Shown: positions 32,962 through 43,367 of the stretch, in pieces
How positions within the stretch are numbered: position 1 is the first letter of the stretch
Layout: each line of letters opens with the position of its first letter
Source: Bacillus sp. FJAT-22090
Lineage (GTDB): Bacteria; Bacillota; Bacilli; Bacillales_A; Planococcaceae
Length of the DNA stretch: 64,000 bases
Direction of reading: 5' to 3'
Assembly: GCF_001278755.1 (NCBI RefSeq)
Contig: NZ_CP012601.1
Coordinates: forward strand, 2,170,001 to 2,234,000
Translations under genes and position numbers: made by a program
The notes under the pieces: model-generated
Told to the model about the DNA's origin: nothing
What the model saw: the letters and a program-made list of their open reading frames with translations, nothing else
Databases searched by the model: none

Positions 32962-33771
32962 TTGAAAATACAAAATCAGGCATGGACCACCTTCTCTACC
33001 AACCGCTATCAGAAAAATGATAATGCTATAACCAAAACACTGGAGAAACTATCAGGTGGTAACAAGTTAACTCGCGCTGCAGATAATGCTTCAGGTTTGT
33101 CCATCTCAGAAACAATGCGTGGACAAATTCATGGACTTGCAAGGGCGCAGCTTAATATGCAGGATGGACTATCTGTATTAGAAACAACTGATGTAGGACT
33201 TCAACATGTAAGTAGTGTTCTTCAACGTATTCGTGAACTAGCTGTACAAACCTCAACAGACACTGTAATCGATGGAGATCGTGAAGCAGCTCAATATGAA
33301 TTAGACCAGCTACTTCAGTCTGTAGATGATACCGCTGATAAAATGGAATTTAATACCCAAAGTATTCTTGGTGACGTGAGACCACTCTACATACACGTGG
33401 GTGCAAACTCAGGTCAAACCCTTCGTATCGATACAGTAAACGTGAGCACAGCTTCTTTAGGTATCGCAATCGCAAAGCTATCCTCCCGTGGAGAAGCAGA
33501 AGAACTAATAACAAAAGTTGACAATGCTCAATCAATTATTTCCAAACACTTAGCAAACACTGGATCTGATTACGATGCACTGACTCATCATAAAGAGAAT
33601 GTTTCTAATATTGAAGTAAACTTGCAAAAAACTGAATCTCTAATTAGAGATCCAGACCTTGCTCTAGAAATGATAGAATTTGTTAAACAAGGTATACGTC
33701 AAAAGGGCGATGAGTTGCTGATTAAACATACAAATGAGAATGTTAGTGATGTACTTCGATTATTTGGTTAA
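32962..33771 (+). CDS. Minor flagellin-like protein
   Basis: About 269 residues. The N-terminal D0/D1 half is clearly flagellin (EKLSGGNKLTRAADNASGLS, ETMRGQIHGLARAQLNMQDG, SSVLQRIRELAVQTSTD). The C-terminal half is shorter on similarity, keeps RDPDLALEMIEFVKQGI, and ends DVLRLFG instead of the usual QPQGVLQLLQ. It starts with TTG eight bases after GGAGG; the ATG at 32947 is part of that site. It is divergent from flaG with its own SigD promoter and terminator. It could be a minor filament subunit or a junction or regulatory flagellin. Confidence 0.85.
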   Translation: MKIQNQAWTTFSTNRYQKNDNAITKTLEKLSGGNKLTRAADNASGLSISETMRGQIHGLARAQLNMQDGLSVLETTDVGLQHVSSVLQRIRELAVQTSTDTVIDGDREAAQYELDQLLQSVDDTADKMEFNTQSILGDVRPLYIHVGANSGQTLRIDTVNVSTASLGIAIAKLSSRGEAEELITKVDNAQSIISKHLANTGSDYDALTHHKENVSNIEVNLQKTESLIRDPDLALEMIEFVKQGIRQKGDELLIKHTNENVSDVLRLFG

Positions 33772-33778
33772 AAACAAT

Positions 33779-33812
33779 AACCCAACTGCCAAACTGCAGT
33801 TGGGTTTTCTTT
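33779..33812 (+). terminator. Terminator of the minor flagellin gene
   Basis: AACCCAACTGC / GCAGTTGGGTT stem, 6-base loop, T-rich tail on the plus strand, eight bases past the stop codon. Confidence 0.88.
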
Positions 33813-34029
33813 CTATCTTTTAAATAGTGTAAGCACAATCACCTGATTATTGGTATTTTGAACACATTTTAAATTTGGAGCATTGGAATATTGATTCAAA
33901 TCCTCAAAGTTACCCCCTCTTTTGGAATAATACGGATGAATTTAAGTATCATAATATATACTCTAATAAAGCTAACAAAAACTAAAGCCCCAAAGCGGTT
34001 AAAAAATACTTAATGACTTTATCAAGTTG

Positions 34030-35118
34030 CTATTTTTGCTTAATATTAAAAACTGGTAGTCCATATGAATAATCAACATCGATTTTAGTATTAGAAAGTA
34101 TTATTTCATTATTTAAAAAATGATCATTACAATTTTGATGATAATCAAATTTACCAAGGCTATGCTCAAACATTTTCAAAAAATCTGCCTCTAGACCATG
34201 TGTATTTGACTTAAATATCTCTTGATCTACTCTATTTTCATCTATCAGTATAAATTCAGCATATGGAATACTATTAATTAGATTTTCTTTTTCTAAATGG
34301 TCTATAAGGTTGTCATTATTTCCTTGAAACGAAATAATTTTCGCGGAATTATTAAAGTTTTTGTATATTGTAAATAAATTGAACGCCATTTTATCTTCGA
34401 TAAGTTCTTTAGCTAAGTAATCAAATTCAATTTGTAAGGTCATTTGCCCATACCCTTGTAGTAAATAACGATTGCTATGTAAGTAAACTGGTTCAATCCA
34501 AGCAGAATTATCTATAATATAAGAAAACATATGGGGAGCCAACCGATTACTCAAATGAATTAAGTATGCCCCATGGGAATGACCATATCCAATTATTCGC
34601 TTTTCATCAAACTTCAAATTATTTTCCTTTAATATAATTTTAACTGCCTCCAAAGCAGTAATAATATCGATTGCTTGCATAAATCCCATATCATTGAAAT
34701 AATCACTTGCCTCGTCCAAATTTGCAACAACATGCAGTGTTATTTGTTTAGTAGATAATACTTCAAGCAATTTAGATGAATTATTATTGACAATTTTTTT
34801 TTCTTTAGGAGAAAATAAGGTCAATAATTCATTAACATCTCCCTTAATATTAAAAGAAGAACCGCTTTGCATAAAATCATCGCCAAAATAATTACATTGC
34901 ATTACTACTAAATTATACTCATCTGAAAAAGATTCCCTCATTTTTTTATACACACTTGAATCAATGTTTCCACCAAAGCCCGGTACTAATATCGCTAGAC
35001 CAGTTTCCTCATTCAATTCATCGGTAGGAAGTGAAAAATCAATTCGCAATTCTCTATCTGTGAGTCCATTATATATATTATGATGTGCAGGAATGTTAAT
35101 ACTTAGGTTTTCTGACAT
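34030..35118 (-). CDS. DUF2920-type alpha/beta hydrolase of the glycosylation island
   Basis: 362 residues, not a characterised enzyme. Features of an alpha/beta hydrolase are visible: ILVPGFGGN as a possible oxyanion loop near residue 45, and the nucleophile elbow GYGHSHGAYLIHL with Ser in a G-x-S-x-G context. It resembles DUF2920 proteins, which occur in flagellin-glycosylation loci such as those of Campylobacter. As the last gene of the pse cluster, 100 bases after pseI, it might edit acyl groups on the sugar; that is inference. Confidence 0.6.
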   Translation of the reverse strand: MSENLSINIPAHHNIYNGLTDRELRIDFSLPTDELNEETGLAILVPGFGGNIDSSVYKKMRESFSDEYNLVVMQCNYFGDDFMQSGSSFNIKGDVNELLTLFSPKEKKIVNNNSSKLLEVLSTKQITLHVVANLDEASDYFNDMGFMQAIDIITALEAVKIILKENNLKFDEKRIIGYGHSHGAYLIHLSNRLAPHMFSYIIDNSAWIEPVYLHSNRYLLQGYGQMTLQIEFDYLAKELIEDKMAFNLFTIYKNFNNSAKIISFQGNNDNLIDHLEKENLINSIPYAEFILIDENRVDQEIFKSNTHGLEADFLKMFEHSLGKFDYHQNCNDHFLNNEIILSNTKIDVDYSYGLPVFNIKQK

Positions 35119-35218
35119 TTCAACCCTCCATTTTAAACAGGTTCTCTTTTAAAAAATGGTAAAATACGATATTTTTTTCACTTTGTCTTATAAACTTATG
35201 ACTTTTCTTCCTAACTTT

Positions 35219-36271
35219 TTACAAAAAGTCATCCAATGTAATTGGAGTTCCCATTTTGTAATCTTTTCCTGCTACTTTATTTAATATTCTTTCGTAATAC
35301 TTTGGTTCCAAGCCAAAACCTGGTCTAACGATTTTAATATTTTCTTTTGAGAATTTTTCTCCGGCTTTAATATCCCTAGATATATAAATTGAACGTCTAA
35401 ATTTTAAGGATGCTTTTTCTTTTTCAGTTGGTCCATAAGTTACTTTACCTAGAGCCTGCCAAGCACGTTCTGTTTCTTCTACTAGTGCTTTCATTTCTGT
35501 TGGTTCCAAAGAAAATGCTGCATCTACTCCACCATCTTTTCTAGAAAGAGTGAAATGTTTTTCAATTACTGTAGCCCCAAGTGCTACTGCAGCCACTGAT
35601 ACTCCAGTTCCCATTGTGTGATCTGATAGGCCAACTTGCACATCAAAAAGTTCTACCATATGAGGAATAGTAGATATATTGGTATTTTTTGGAGTAGCAG
35701 GGTAAGTACTTGTACATTTTAATAAAATTAAATCTTTGCAGCCCGCTTCTCTCGCTGTTCTCACTAATTCGTCTAACTCTGAAACTGTTGCCATTCCTGT
35801 TGAAACTATCATCGGTTTACCGGTAGAAGCAACCTTTTTAATGAGTGGCAAATCTGTATTTTCAAATGAAGCAATTTTATAAAGGGGTACATCTAATTCT
35901 TCTAAAAATTCGACGGCCGTATCATCAAAAGGGGTACTGAACGCAATCATACCAAGTTCGCGTGCACGATCAAAAATTGGTTTATGCCATTCCCATGGAG
36001 TGTATGCTTCATTGTATAAATCGTATAAATTACGACCAATCCATAGGTTTCCTTCATCCACAATATCAAAACCTTCACCCTTTACGTTCAAGGTAATTGT
36101 ATCAGCAGTATAAGTTTGGAGTTTCAATGCATCAGCACCTGCTTTTGCTGCTTCTTCTACAATTTTCAAGGCTCTTTCTAATGACTGATTATGATTACCA
36201 GACATTTCTGCGATAATGAAAGGAGGTGCTTCTGTTCCTATTTTCTTTCCTTGAATATTAATTATTGACAT
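35219..36271 (-). CDS. pseI: Pseudaminic acid synthase
   Basis: 350 residues of the NeuB family, condensing phosphoenolpyruvate with the 6-deoxy-diacetamido-altrose to form pseudaminic acid. The barrel starts with FIIAEMSGNHNQSLERAL and includes STPFDDTAVEFLE and GLSDHTMG. The last ~60 residues form a SAF (antifreeze-like) domain (RRSIYISRDIKAGE). AGGTGAGT precedes the ATG. It is separated from the other pse genes by an MBL remnant and wbqC. Confidence 0.94.
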   Translation of the reverse strand: MSIINIQGKKIGTEAPPFIIAEMSGNHNQSLERALKIVEEAAKAGADALKLQTYTADTITLNVKGEGFDIVDEGNLWIGRNLYDLYNEAYTPWEWHKPIFDRARELGMIAFSTPFDDTAVEFLEELDVPLYKIASFENTDLPLIKKVASTGKPMIVSTGMATVSELDELVRTAREAGCKDLILLKCTSTYPATPKNTNISTIPHMVELFDVQVGLSDHTMGTGVSVAAVALGATVIEKHFTLSRKDGGVDAAFSLEPTEMKALVEETERAWQALGKVTYGPTEKEKASLKFRRSIYISRDIKAGEKFSKENIKIVRPGFGLEPKYYERILNKVAGKDYKMGTPITLDDFL

Positions 36272-36273
36272 AC

Positions 36274-36519
36274 TTACTCACCTTCACTTTTTTTGGTATA
36301 TAGAATAATATCTCTTCCAATATTACTTTCTGCAAGTGCAGTATAAAATTTATCCTTTAAGCTTGTAGAATGATTATCATATTAATTTTCTTCAAATCAT
36401 TTTCTTTTACCATGACATAATCTTCCCAATTCCTGATTGCTTAACCATGGATCACAAATGACTTTTTTATTTTTATATTCAATTAATACACATGCATCAG
36501 TTAAATATTGAACTTTCAT
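36274..36519 (-). pseudogene. Remnant of an MBL-fold hydrolase-like gene
   Basis: An ATG at 36519 after AAGGGATG opens MKVQYLTDACVLIEYKNKKV and then ICDPWLSNQELG, the start of a metallo-beta-lactamase-fold protein of the type seen in sugar loci. The frame ends after ~40 residues. Near the other end, a different frame reads STSLKDKFYTALAESNIGRD and stops at 36274, just before the pseI ATG. Most of the gene has been deleted, leaving head and tail. The identity of the tail is not known. Confidence 0.55.
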
Positions 36520-36536
36520 TTTTAGATCATCCCTTA

Positions 36537-37223
36537 TTATTGATTAATATATTGAATAGTACCTTGCTTTCCTAAATTAGCTATCACATCAATAATGGAC
36601 AAATGCGAAGCAAATCCTTCCATACCTAATTGGTTATAATAGTTTGGAATAAATTCAAATACCTCAACGATAATATTTGAGCGTTGAAAAATTCCTTCCT
36701 CTTCTATATATTCTATAGATCCTGGTGCACTTATATATGAATATGACCCCAAATATTGGCAAATTCTATATAGATACTCAGATTTATCACCTTCAACAGG
36801 GATATCACTGCTTTTTAATAAAGGCGTAGTAATATTTAAATAATCCATTGTATTTTTAATAAAATGAATATTAATATCCTGCAAATATTCAGAGGTTTGT
36901 TCAAAAGTTAGATCTAATATACTTTTTACATCTTCATAATAAGTATGTCTACTATATGCCTGTTTAATAATTTCTTGATGACTTTGTATCCATTCTCTAT
37001 TTATGCAACGAACTTCGTTTATTTTTTGAAATCTTTTCCCTGATTTTTTGACAGGGACTGTTAAAAAACGTTCCTTTGCATTTGAAATAATTCTATTTCG
37101 CTGTTGCCAAGAGCGTTTTGCAAATTGGACATCATCTAAAAATATAAAAGTATCTGAGCTATTAATCATTGAAAAATATCCTGCCCATGGCAAATATGTT
37201 GGTTGCATAATAGCACATTTCAT
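36537..37223 (-). CDS. WbqC-like family protein
   Basis: 228 residues. The family pattern is strong: MQPTYLPWAGYFSMINSSD, LDDVQFAKRSWQQRN and TVPVKKSG near the N-terminus, and IEYIEEEGIF later. WbqC-like proteins are found in O-antigen and glycan loci; the biochemical role is not established, though sugar modification or transfer is usually suggested. Its ATG overlaps the end of pseH, so the two are translationally linked within the pse operon. Confidence 0.85.
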   Translation of the reverse strand: MKCAIMQPTYLPWAGYFSMINSSDTFIFLDDVQFAKRSWQQRNRIISNAKERFLTVPVKKSGKRFQKINEVRCINREWIQSHQEIIKQAYSRHTYYEDVKSILDLTFEQTSEYLQDINIHFIKNTMDYLNITTPLLKSSDIPVEGDKSEYLYRICQYLGSYSYISAPGSIEYIEEEGIFQRSNIIVEVFEFIPNYYNQLGMEGFASHLSIIDVIANLGKQGTIQYINQ

Positions 37224-37759
37224 TTATTTTTCACTTCTTTCTCATTTACAATCCAGTCTCTTTTTAGGATTGAAAATACCATTTGATTTCTAAAACTATC
37301 TTTATCTCTATAGGATTCCCTTTCTATTCCTTCCAGTACAAAGCCTGTTTTCTCATATAATTTAATCGCTTTCTGATTATGTGGAAAAACTTTCAACCAA
37401 ACTCTATTATACTGCATATGCAAAAATACATAATCCAATATTATATATAAAGTTGAAGTTGCAATCCCTCTTCCCATTGCACTTACTTCTCCTAAATATA
37501 TTTGAAAAAAAGCTGACTGGTTCGAATCATTTAATTGTAATAATATATTTCCAACATACAAACTATTCTGTTTATCATAAATCGCTTTAATAAAAGTATT
37601 TTCTAAATTTGAAAACCATTGTTTATGTTGATCTAATGTAATATTATTTTTAATGCCAAAATTTTGTCTAATCTCTAATTGATTCAACCACTCTACAGTT
37701 TTACTAAAATGATCTTCTTCATATTCTTTTAAAATTACTTTCTCATCTTCTAAATACAT
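37220..37759 (-). CDS. pseH: UDP-4-amino-sugar N-acetyltransferase PseH
   Basis: 179 residues of the GNAT fold. The acetyl-CoA-binding region AMGRGIATSTLYIILDY and a C-terminal KLYEKTGFVLEG are typical. PseH acetylates the 4-amino group of UDP-4-amino-4,6-dideoxy-N-acetyl-altrosamine, after PseC and before PseG. The position between pseG and wbqC supports this over a ribosomal-protein acetyltransferase, which it also resembles. GAGGGGT lies before the ATG. Confidence 0.85.
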   Translation of the reverse strand: MYLEDEKVILKEYEEDHFSKTVEWLNQLEIRQNFGIKNNITLDQHKQWFSNLENTFIKAIYDKQNSLYVGNILLQLNDSNQSAFFQIYLGEVSAMGRGIATSTLYIILDYVFLHMQYNRVWLKVFPHNQKAIKLYEKTGFVLEGIERESYRDKDSFRNQMVFSILKRDWIVNEKEVKNK

Positions 37760-37765
37760 GTTTTT

Positions 37766-38839
37766 TTACCCCTCATTCAATAAACTATATATTTTCTGAG
37801 TAACTTTATGCCCCCCCTTGCCATCTACCGCTTCTTGTCCCTTATTAAAAATTTCATTTAAAATATAAAAATGGTCTATATAGTATCGAACTTGATTTAT
37901 GAAACTTTTGCTAGTTATCATTTCAGCTTGACCAAGGAAAATACAAATTCCTTTTCTCTCTAAATGTTGTAATAAGGATTTTTGATTATTAGCCGTCGAT
38001 AAATATAAAGATGGTAAGCCTATACATGCCCTCTCCCAAGTTGTAGTTCCTGGAGCACCAATGGCTATATGTGCCTTTCTCATATTCCCAGCCATATTAT
38101 TCACATTCACAAAAAAATGAAATTTATTAGCATACCTTTCTTTTAATTCAATTAGTGTGGCGACATGCTCATACTTTTCTCCAACTACTGCTAAAATTTC
38201 TATATTATTTAGGTTTGCTAATAATATCTCACTAAACTTATACGTAAAGTTATTTTTATCCATTCCACCAAAAAAAATATGAATTTTTATATTTTTTTCA
38301 TTAAAGTTAAATCGTACTTTTTTTTCTTTTAAAAAAGACTTTCTTAAAAGTGCATACTGACTTCCTAGTAACATAATAGTATTTTTATTAAGTAGTAAAT
38401 TCATATATTTCTGATGATTAATTCCATAAGTTGTATCAAGTAGTAAATCGCAATCGTGTTTACGATTTGCCAAATCATCAATCACCATAATTTTCCTTAC
38501 GTATGGTCGTATAATTTGCTCCCATTTTTCATCAATTGAATAATGATCTACAATTATTAAATCTACTTTTCTATTAGCTATATATTGAAGAGTTTCTGTA
38601 ACATCTTTCTCAATATATTCTTCCATCCATAAACATTCATCCATTTTACCAATTGAATTTAAAACATTCACTTTAAATCCTTCACTTTCAATATACCCAA
38701 TCATATTTCCATTCAAATCTCTACATATGAAACTAACATCCATATTTTCTTCCCGTAGATGACTCGCTAGAGTTAGACATCTCATCACATGTCCAGAGCC
38801 AATTTGTATAGACGCATCCGTTCGGATAAATACTTGCAT
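37766..38839 (-). CDS. pseG: UDP-2,4-diacetamido-trideoxy-altropyranose hydrolase PseG
   Basis: About 357 residues of a GT-B-like fold. The start FIRTDASIQIGSGHVMRCLT is the PseG signature, and GAPGTTTWERACIGLPSLY closes the nucleotide-sugar site. It removes UDP from the PseH product. I start at the ATG at 38839 (AGGTGA five bases before); an earlier in-frame codon would overlap the upstream gene. Seventeen codons from the stop there is a run of seven G on the coding strand (37811-37817), a possible slippage site. Confidence 0.9.
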   Translation of the reverse strand: MQVFIRTDASIQIGSGHVMRCLTLASHLREENMDVSFICRDLNGNMIGYIESEGFKVNVLNSIGKMDECLWMEEYIEKDVTETLQYIANRKVDLIIVDHYSIDEKWEQIIRPYVRKIMVIDDLANRKHDCDLLLDTTYGINHQKYMNLLLNKNTIMLLGSQYALLRKSFLKEKKVRFNFNEKNIKIHIFFGGMDKNNFTYKFSEILLANLNNIEILAVVGEKYEHVATLIELKERYANKFHFFVNVNNMAGNMRKAHIAIGAPGTTTWERACIGLPSLYLSTANNQKSLLQHLERKGICIFLGQAEMITSKSFINQVRYYIDHFYILNEIFNKGQEAVDGKGGHKVTQKIYSLLNEG

Positions 38840-38849
38840 ATTTTTCACC

Positions 38850-39581
38850 TTATAATTTCTTTTGTTCAATATGAATATTTAATTGAATCCATTGTGGGTT
38901 CTTATCAAGAAGGTAAATTACATCATTCATATAAAAAATTTGATTTTCTTTGTATAATTTTTTCAAGATAAGTTCAATTAATTGGAAATCCTCTATGGTG
39001 TCAACAGTCCACCTATGTTTACCAAGATCCGGATTATTTGAGATAAACCCTATATTAAAATTTTCTGGATTCGAATACATGTATGCTGTAACATGCTCTC
39101 TATCCTTTACTAATTTTGATTCTATAAAAGCCTTCTTCAAAGCTTTTTTTGAAAAAACTTCCGTGTCCAATCCTCTGGGATATGTTCTTTCAATTGTATT
39201 TGATACATAGTCATAATCTGTTTTGTTGTCGATATAATATTTAATTGTTTCATCGATAATAGAAGGATCTATAATTGGACAATCTGAAGTTAATCTAACT
39301 ATAATGTCTCCTCCAAATTGTTCCGAAGCTTCATAATAACGAGCAAGTACATCCTCTTCAGAACCTCTATAGAAATCAACGTTATACTGTTCACAAAACT
39401 TAACTATAAGATCATCATTTTTATTAGTTGTAGTGGCTATAACAATCTTATCAATAAAATTAGATTTTCTCACTCTTTCTAATTGATACGCTAATAAAGG
39501 TTTACCATTCACTTCTTTTAGTATTTTACCTGGTAATCTAGTTGAGCCCATTCGAGCTTGAATAATTGCTAAAATTCTCAT
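38850..39581 (-). CDS. pseF: SpsF/PseF-type cytidylyltransferase
   Basis: 243 residues of the NeuA/SpsF nucleotidyltransferase class. The CTP-binding N-terminus IIQARMGSTRLPGKIL and the later TSDCPIIDPSIIDETI and HRWTVDTIEDFQLI are present. In this operon it should charge pseudaminic acid to CMP-Pse. It is nearer to Bacillus SpsF than to Campylobacter PseF, so the symbol rests partly on context. Its ATG overlaps the pseC stop by four bases. Confidence 0.82.
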   Translation of the reverse strand: MRILAIIQARMGSTRLPGKILKEVNGKPLLAYQLERVRKSNFIDKIVIATTTNKNDDLIVKFCEQYNVDFYRGSEEDVLARYYEASEQFGGDIIVRLTSDCPIIDPSIIDETIKYYIDNKTDYDYVSNTIERTYPRGLDTEVFSKKALKKAFIESKLVKDREHVTAYMYSNPENFNIGFISNNPDLGKHRWTVDTIEDFQLIELILKKLYKENQIFYMNDVIYLLDKNPQWIQLNIHIEQKKL

Positions 39582-40735
39582 ATTTTTACTTTTCCAATCA
39601 CTAATTTAACGGCTTCAATGACATCCTCAATGTCTTGATCCTGCATTAAGGGAAACAAAGGTAATGAAATAATTTCTTCATATAATTTCTCAGCTTCTGG
39701 AAGAGAACCTTTTTCATAACCCAGCTGTTGATAGAAAGGAAGAGTATGTACAGGGATGTAATGAACATTTACACCTATATTTAGTTTTTGTAGTTCTTCA
39801 AATACTTCCTTCCGAGAAGCATTCAATTGTTCCAAGTTTAATTTAAGCACATACAAATGCCAACTTGAATCTGTATCTGGCAACTGATATGGAATTTGTA
39901 TTTCTGACATTCCAGTAAATACCTCATTATAAGCTGCAATAATCTGTTTCCGTCTTCTAACAAAACTATCTAACTTGTTTAGTTGACTAGCTCCAAGTGC
40001 TGCTTGAATATCAGTCATCCGATAGTTATAGCCTAAAAACTGCATTTCATAATACCAAGGACCATGATCTTCGTGCAATAATTTGGGTTCTCTCGTAATC
40101 CCATGAGAACGAAATTGTATAAGTTTATCATAATATTCTCTATTATTGGTTGTAATAATGCCCCCTTCACCTGTTGTAATATGTTTCACAGGGTGAAAGC
40201 TAAACATTGTCATATCACTAATTGATCCAACTTTTTTTCCTTTATATAAACTCCCTAGAGCATGTGCAGCATCTTCAATAACAACTAAATTATATTTGTT
40301 AGCGAGCTTTTGAATCTCTTCTAATTGCACTGGTTGACCTGTAAAATGTACTGGTATTATAGCTTTTGTATTAGGAGTTATCTTCTTTTCGATATCAGTA
40401 GGATTTATATTATATGTTTTTGGATTAATGTCAGCAAAAACAACTTTTCCACCTTGATAGAGTACACAATTCGCACTAGCAGCAAATGTGATAGGAGTTG
40501 TGATAACTTCATCTCCACTACTTATTCCTGCTGCAAAACAGGCTCCATGTAAAGCGGCTGTTCCATTAGAAAAAGAAACTGCATATGATGATCCAACATA
40601 CTCAGCGACTTTTTTTTCAAACATTTCTATAGCAGGTCCTGTTGTTAAATAGTCACTTTTTAGCACCTCTACCACAGCATTAATGTCTTCATCATTAATG
40701 AATTGCTTACCATAAGGCAAATAAGTATCTCTCAT
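39578..40735 (-). CDS. pseC: UDP-4-amino-4,6-dideoxy-N-acetyl-altrosamine transaminase
   Basis: 385 residues of the DegT/DnrJ/EryC1 PLP family. The cofactor lysine is in FHPVKHITTGEGG, and VIEDAAHALGS holds the pyridine-binding Asp. PseC aminates C4 of the keto-sugar made by PseB. GGAGAT precedes the ATG, 36 bases after pseB. Order pseB-pseC-pseF-pseG-pseH-pseI is conserved in Bacilli and Campylobacter-type loci. Confidence 0.94.
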   Translation of the reverse strand: MRDTYLPYGKQFINDEDINAVVEVLKSDYLTTGPAIEMFEKKVAEYVGSSYAVSFSNGTAALHGACFAAGISSGDEVITTPITFAASANCVLYQGGKVVFADINPKTYNINPTDIEKKITPNTKAIIPVHFTGQPVQLEEIQKLANKYNLVVIEDAAHALGSLYKGKKVGSISDMTMFSFHPVKHITTGEGGIITTNNREYYDKLIQFRSHGITREPKLLHEDHGPWYYEMQFLGYNYRMTDIQAALGASQLNKLDSFVRRRKQIIAAYNEVFTGMSEIQIPYQLPDTDSSWHLYVLKLNLEQLNASRKEVFEELQKLNIGVNVHYIPVHTLPFYQQLGYEKGSLPEAEKLYEEIISLPLFPLMQDQDIEDVIEAVKLVIGKVKI

Positions 40736-40771
40736 TTTAATATCTCCTTAAAGAAAAAATGCAGTCAATGA

Positions 40772-42677
<1,906 letters not shown>

Positions 42678-43022
42678 TTGATATTCCTAGTACTTCTTGA
42701 ATCTTATTCCCGTATCTAATTATCTTTACGTTTCTATTATTAATAATTTTTTTGTTTGGAGAATACCTTTTAAAAACATTTAATTCTTCTAAGTCTAACA
42801 ATAACAATAATATATCTTTATTAGAGGCTAGATCTAGTAATCTTTTTAAATGATATCCCAATCCTAATCCAATTAATAGATACCCTTTTGCTTCAGTGTC
42901 CACTTCATTATTAATAAACTTTTCTGCATCTCTCGAAGGATTGTAATTGCTATAAATATATTTACCATTAAAGAGTAATGTGTTTTCACCATTTCTAGCG
43001 ACTTCAATCTTATACCCCATGG

Positions 43023-43367
43023 TCAGTTTGTAAGTTCTATTGCTGAACATTCCTCAAAAAAAGGGTTTATTTCGTATTCAAACATATCAGCAACAAGAAC
43101 ATAATCTTGAATCTCTAATCCATTATTTATTTCATTTAAAAACTCATGAATTTTATTTGCATTTAAATCACTTTGTAGATTATTTTTTAGAAATAGGTCA
43201 TTTGCAGTTGTTAACCATATAACTCCTTCACTAAAGTTACTAATTAAATGCATTGCATTCATAATTTGGTCCGCTCTAAGTGAGTCAGCAATTTCTTGGC
43301 ACCCTGCAGGGATCTTACTTAAGTAATTGTTATAACTCTCGACTGTTTCAACTAATATTTCACTCAT
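43023..43367 (-). CDS. Small acidic protein of unknown function between two maf genes
   Basis: 114 residues, acidic, predominantly helical, no signal peptide or membrane segment. I do not recognise a family. The ATG at 43367 has AAGGA eight bases upstream and overlaps the stop of the intact maf gene by eight bases. Its own stop is two bases before the next maf start. This tight coupling on both sides argues for a real protein that works with the Maf enzymes, for example as a chaperone or accessory subunit; that is inference. Confidence 0.62.
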   Translation of the reverse strand: MSEILVETVESYNNYLSKIPAGCQEIADSLRADQIMNAMHLISNFSEGVIWLTTANDLFLKNNLQSDLNANKIHEFLNEINNGLEIQDYVLVADMFEYEINPFFEECSAIELTN

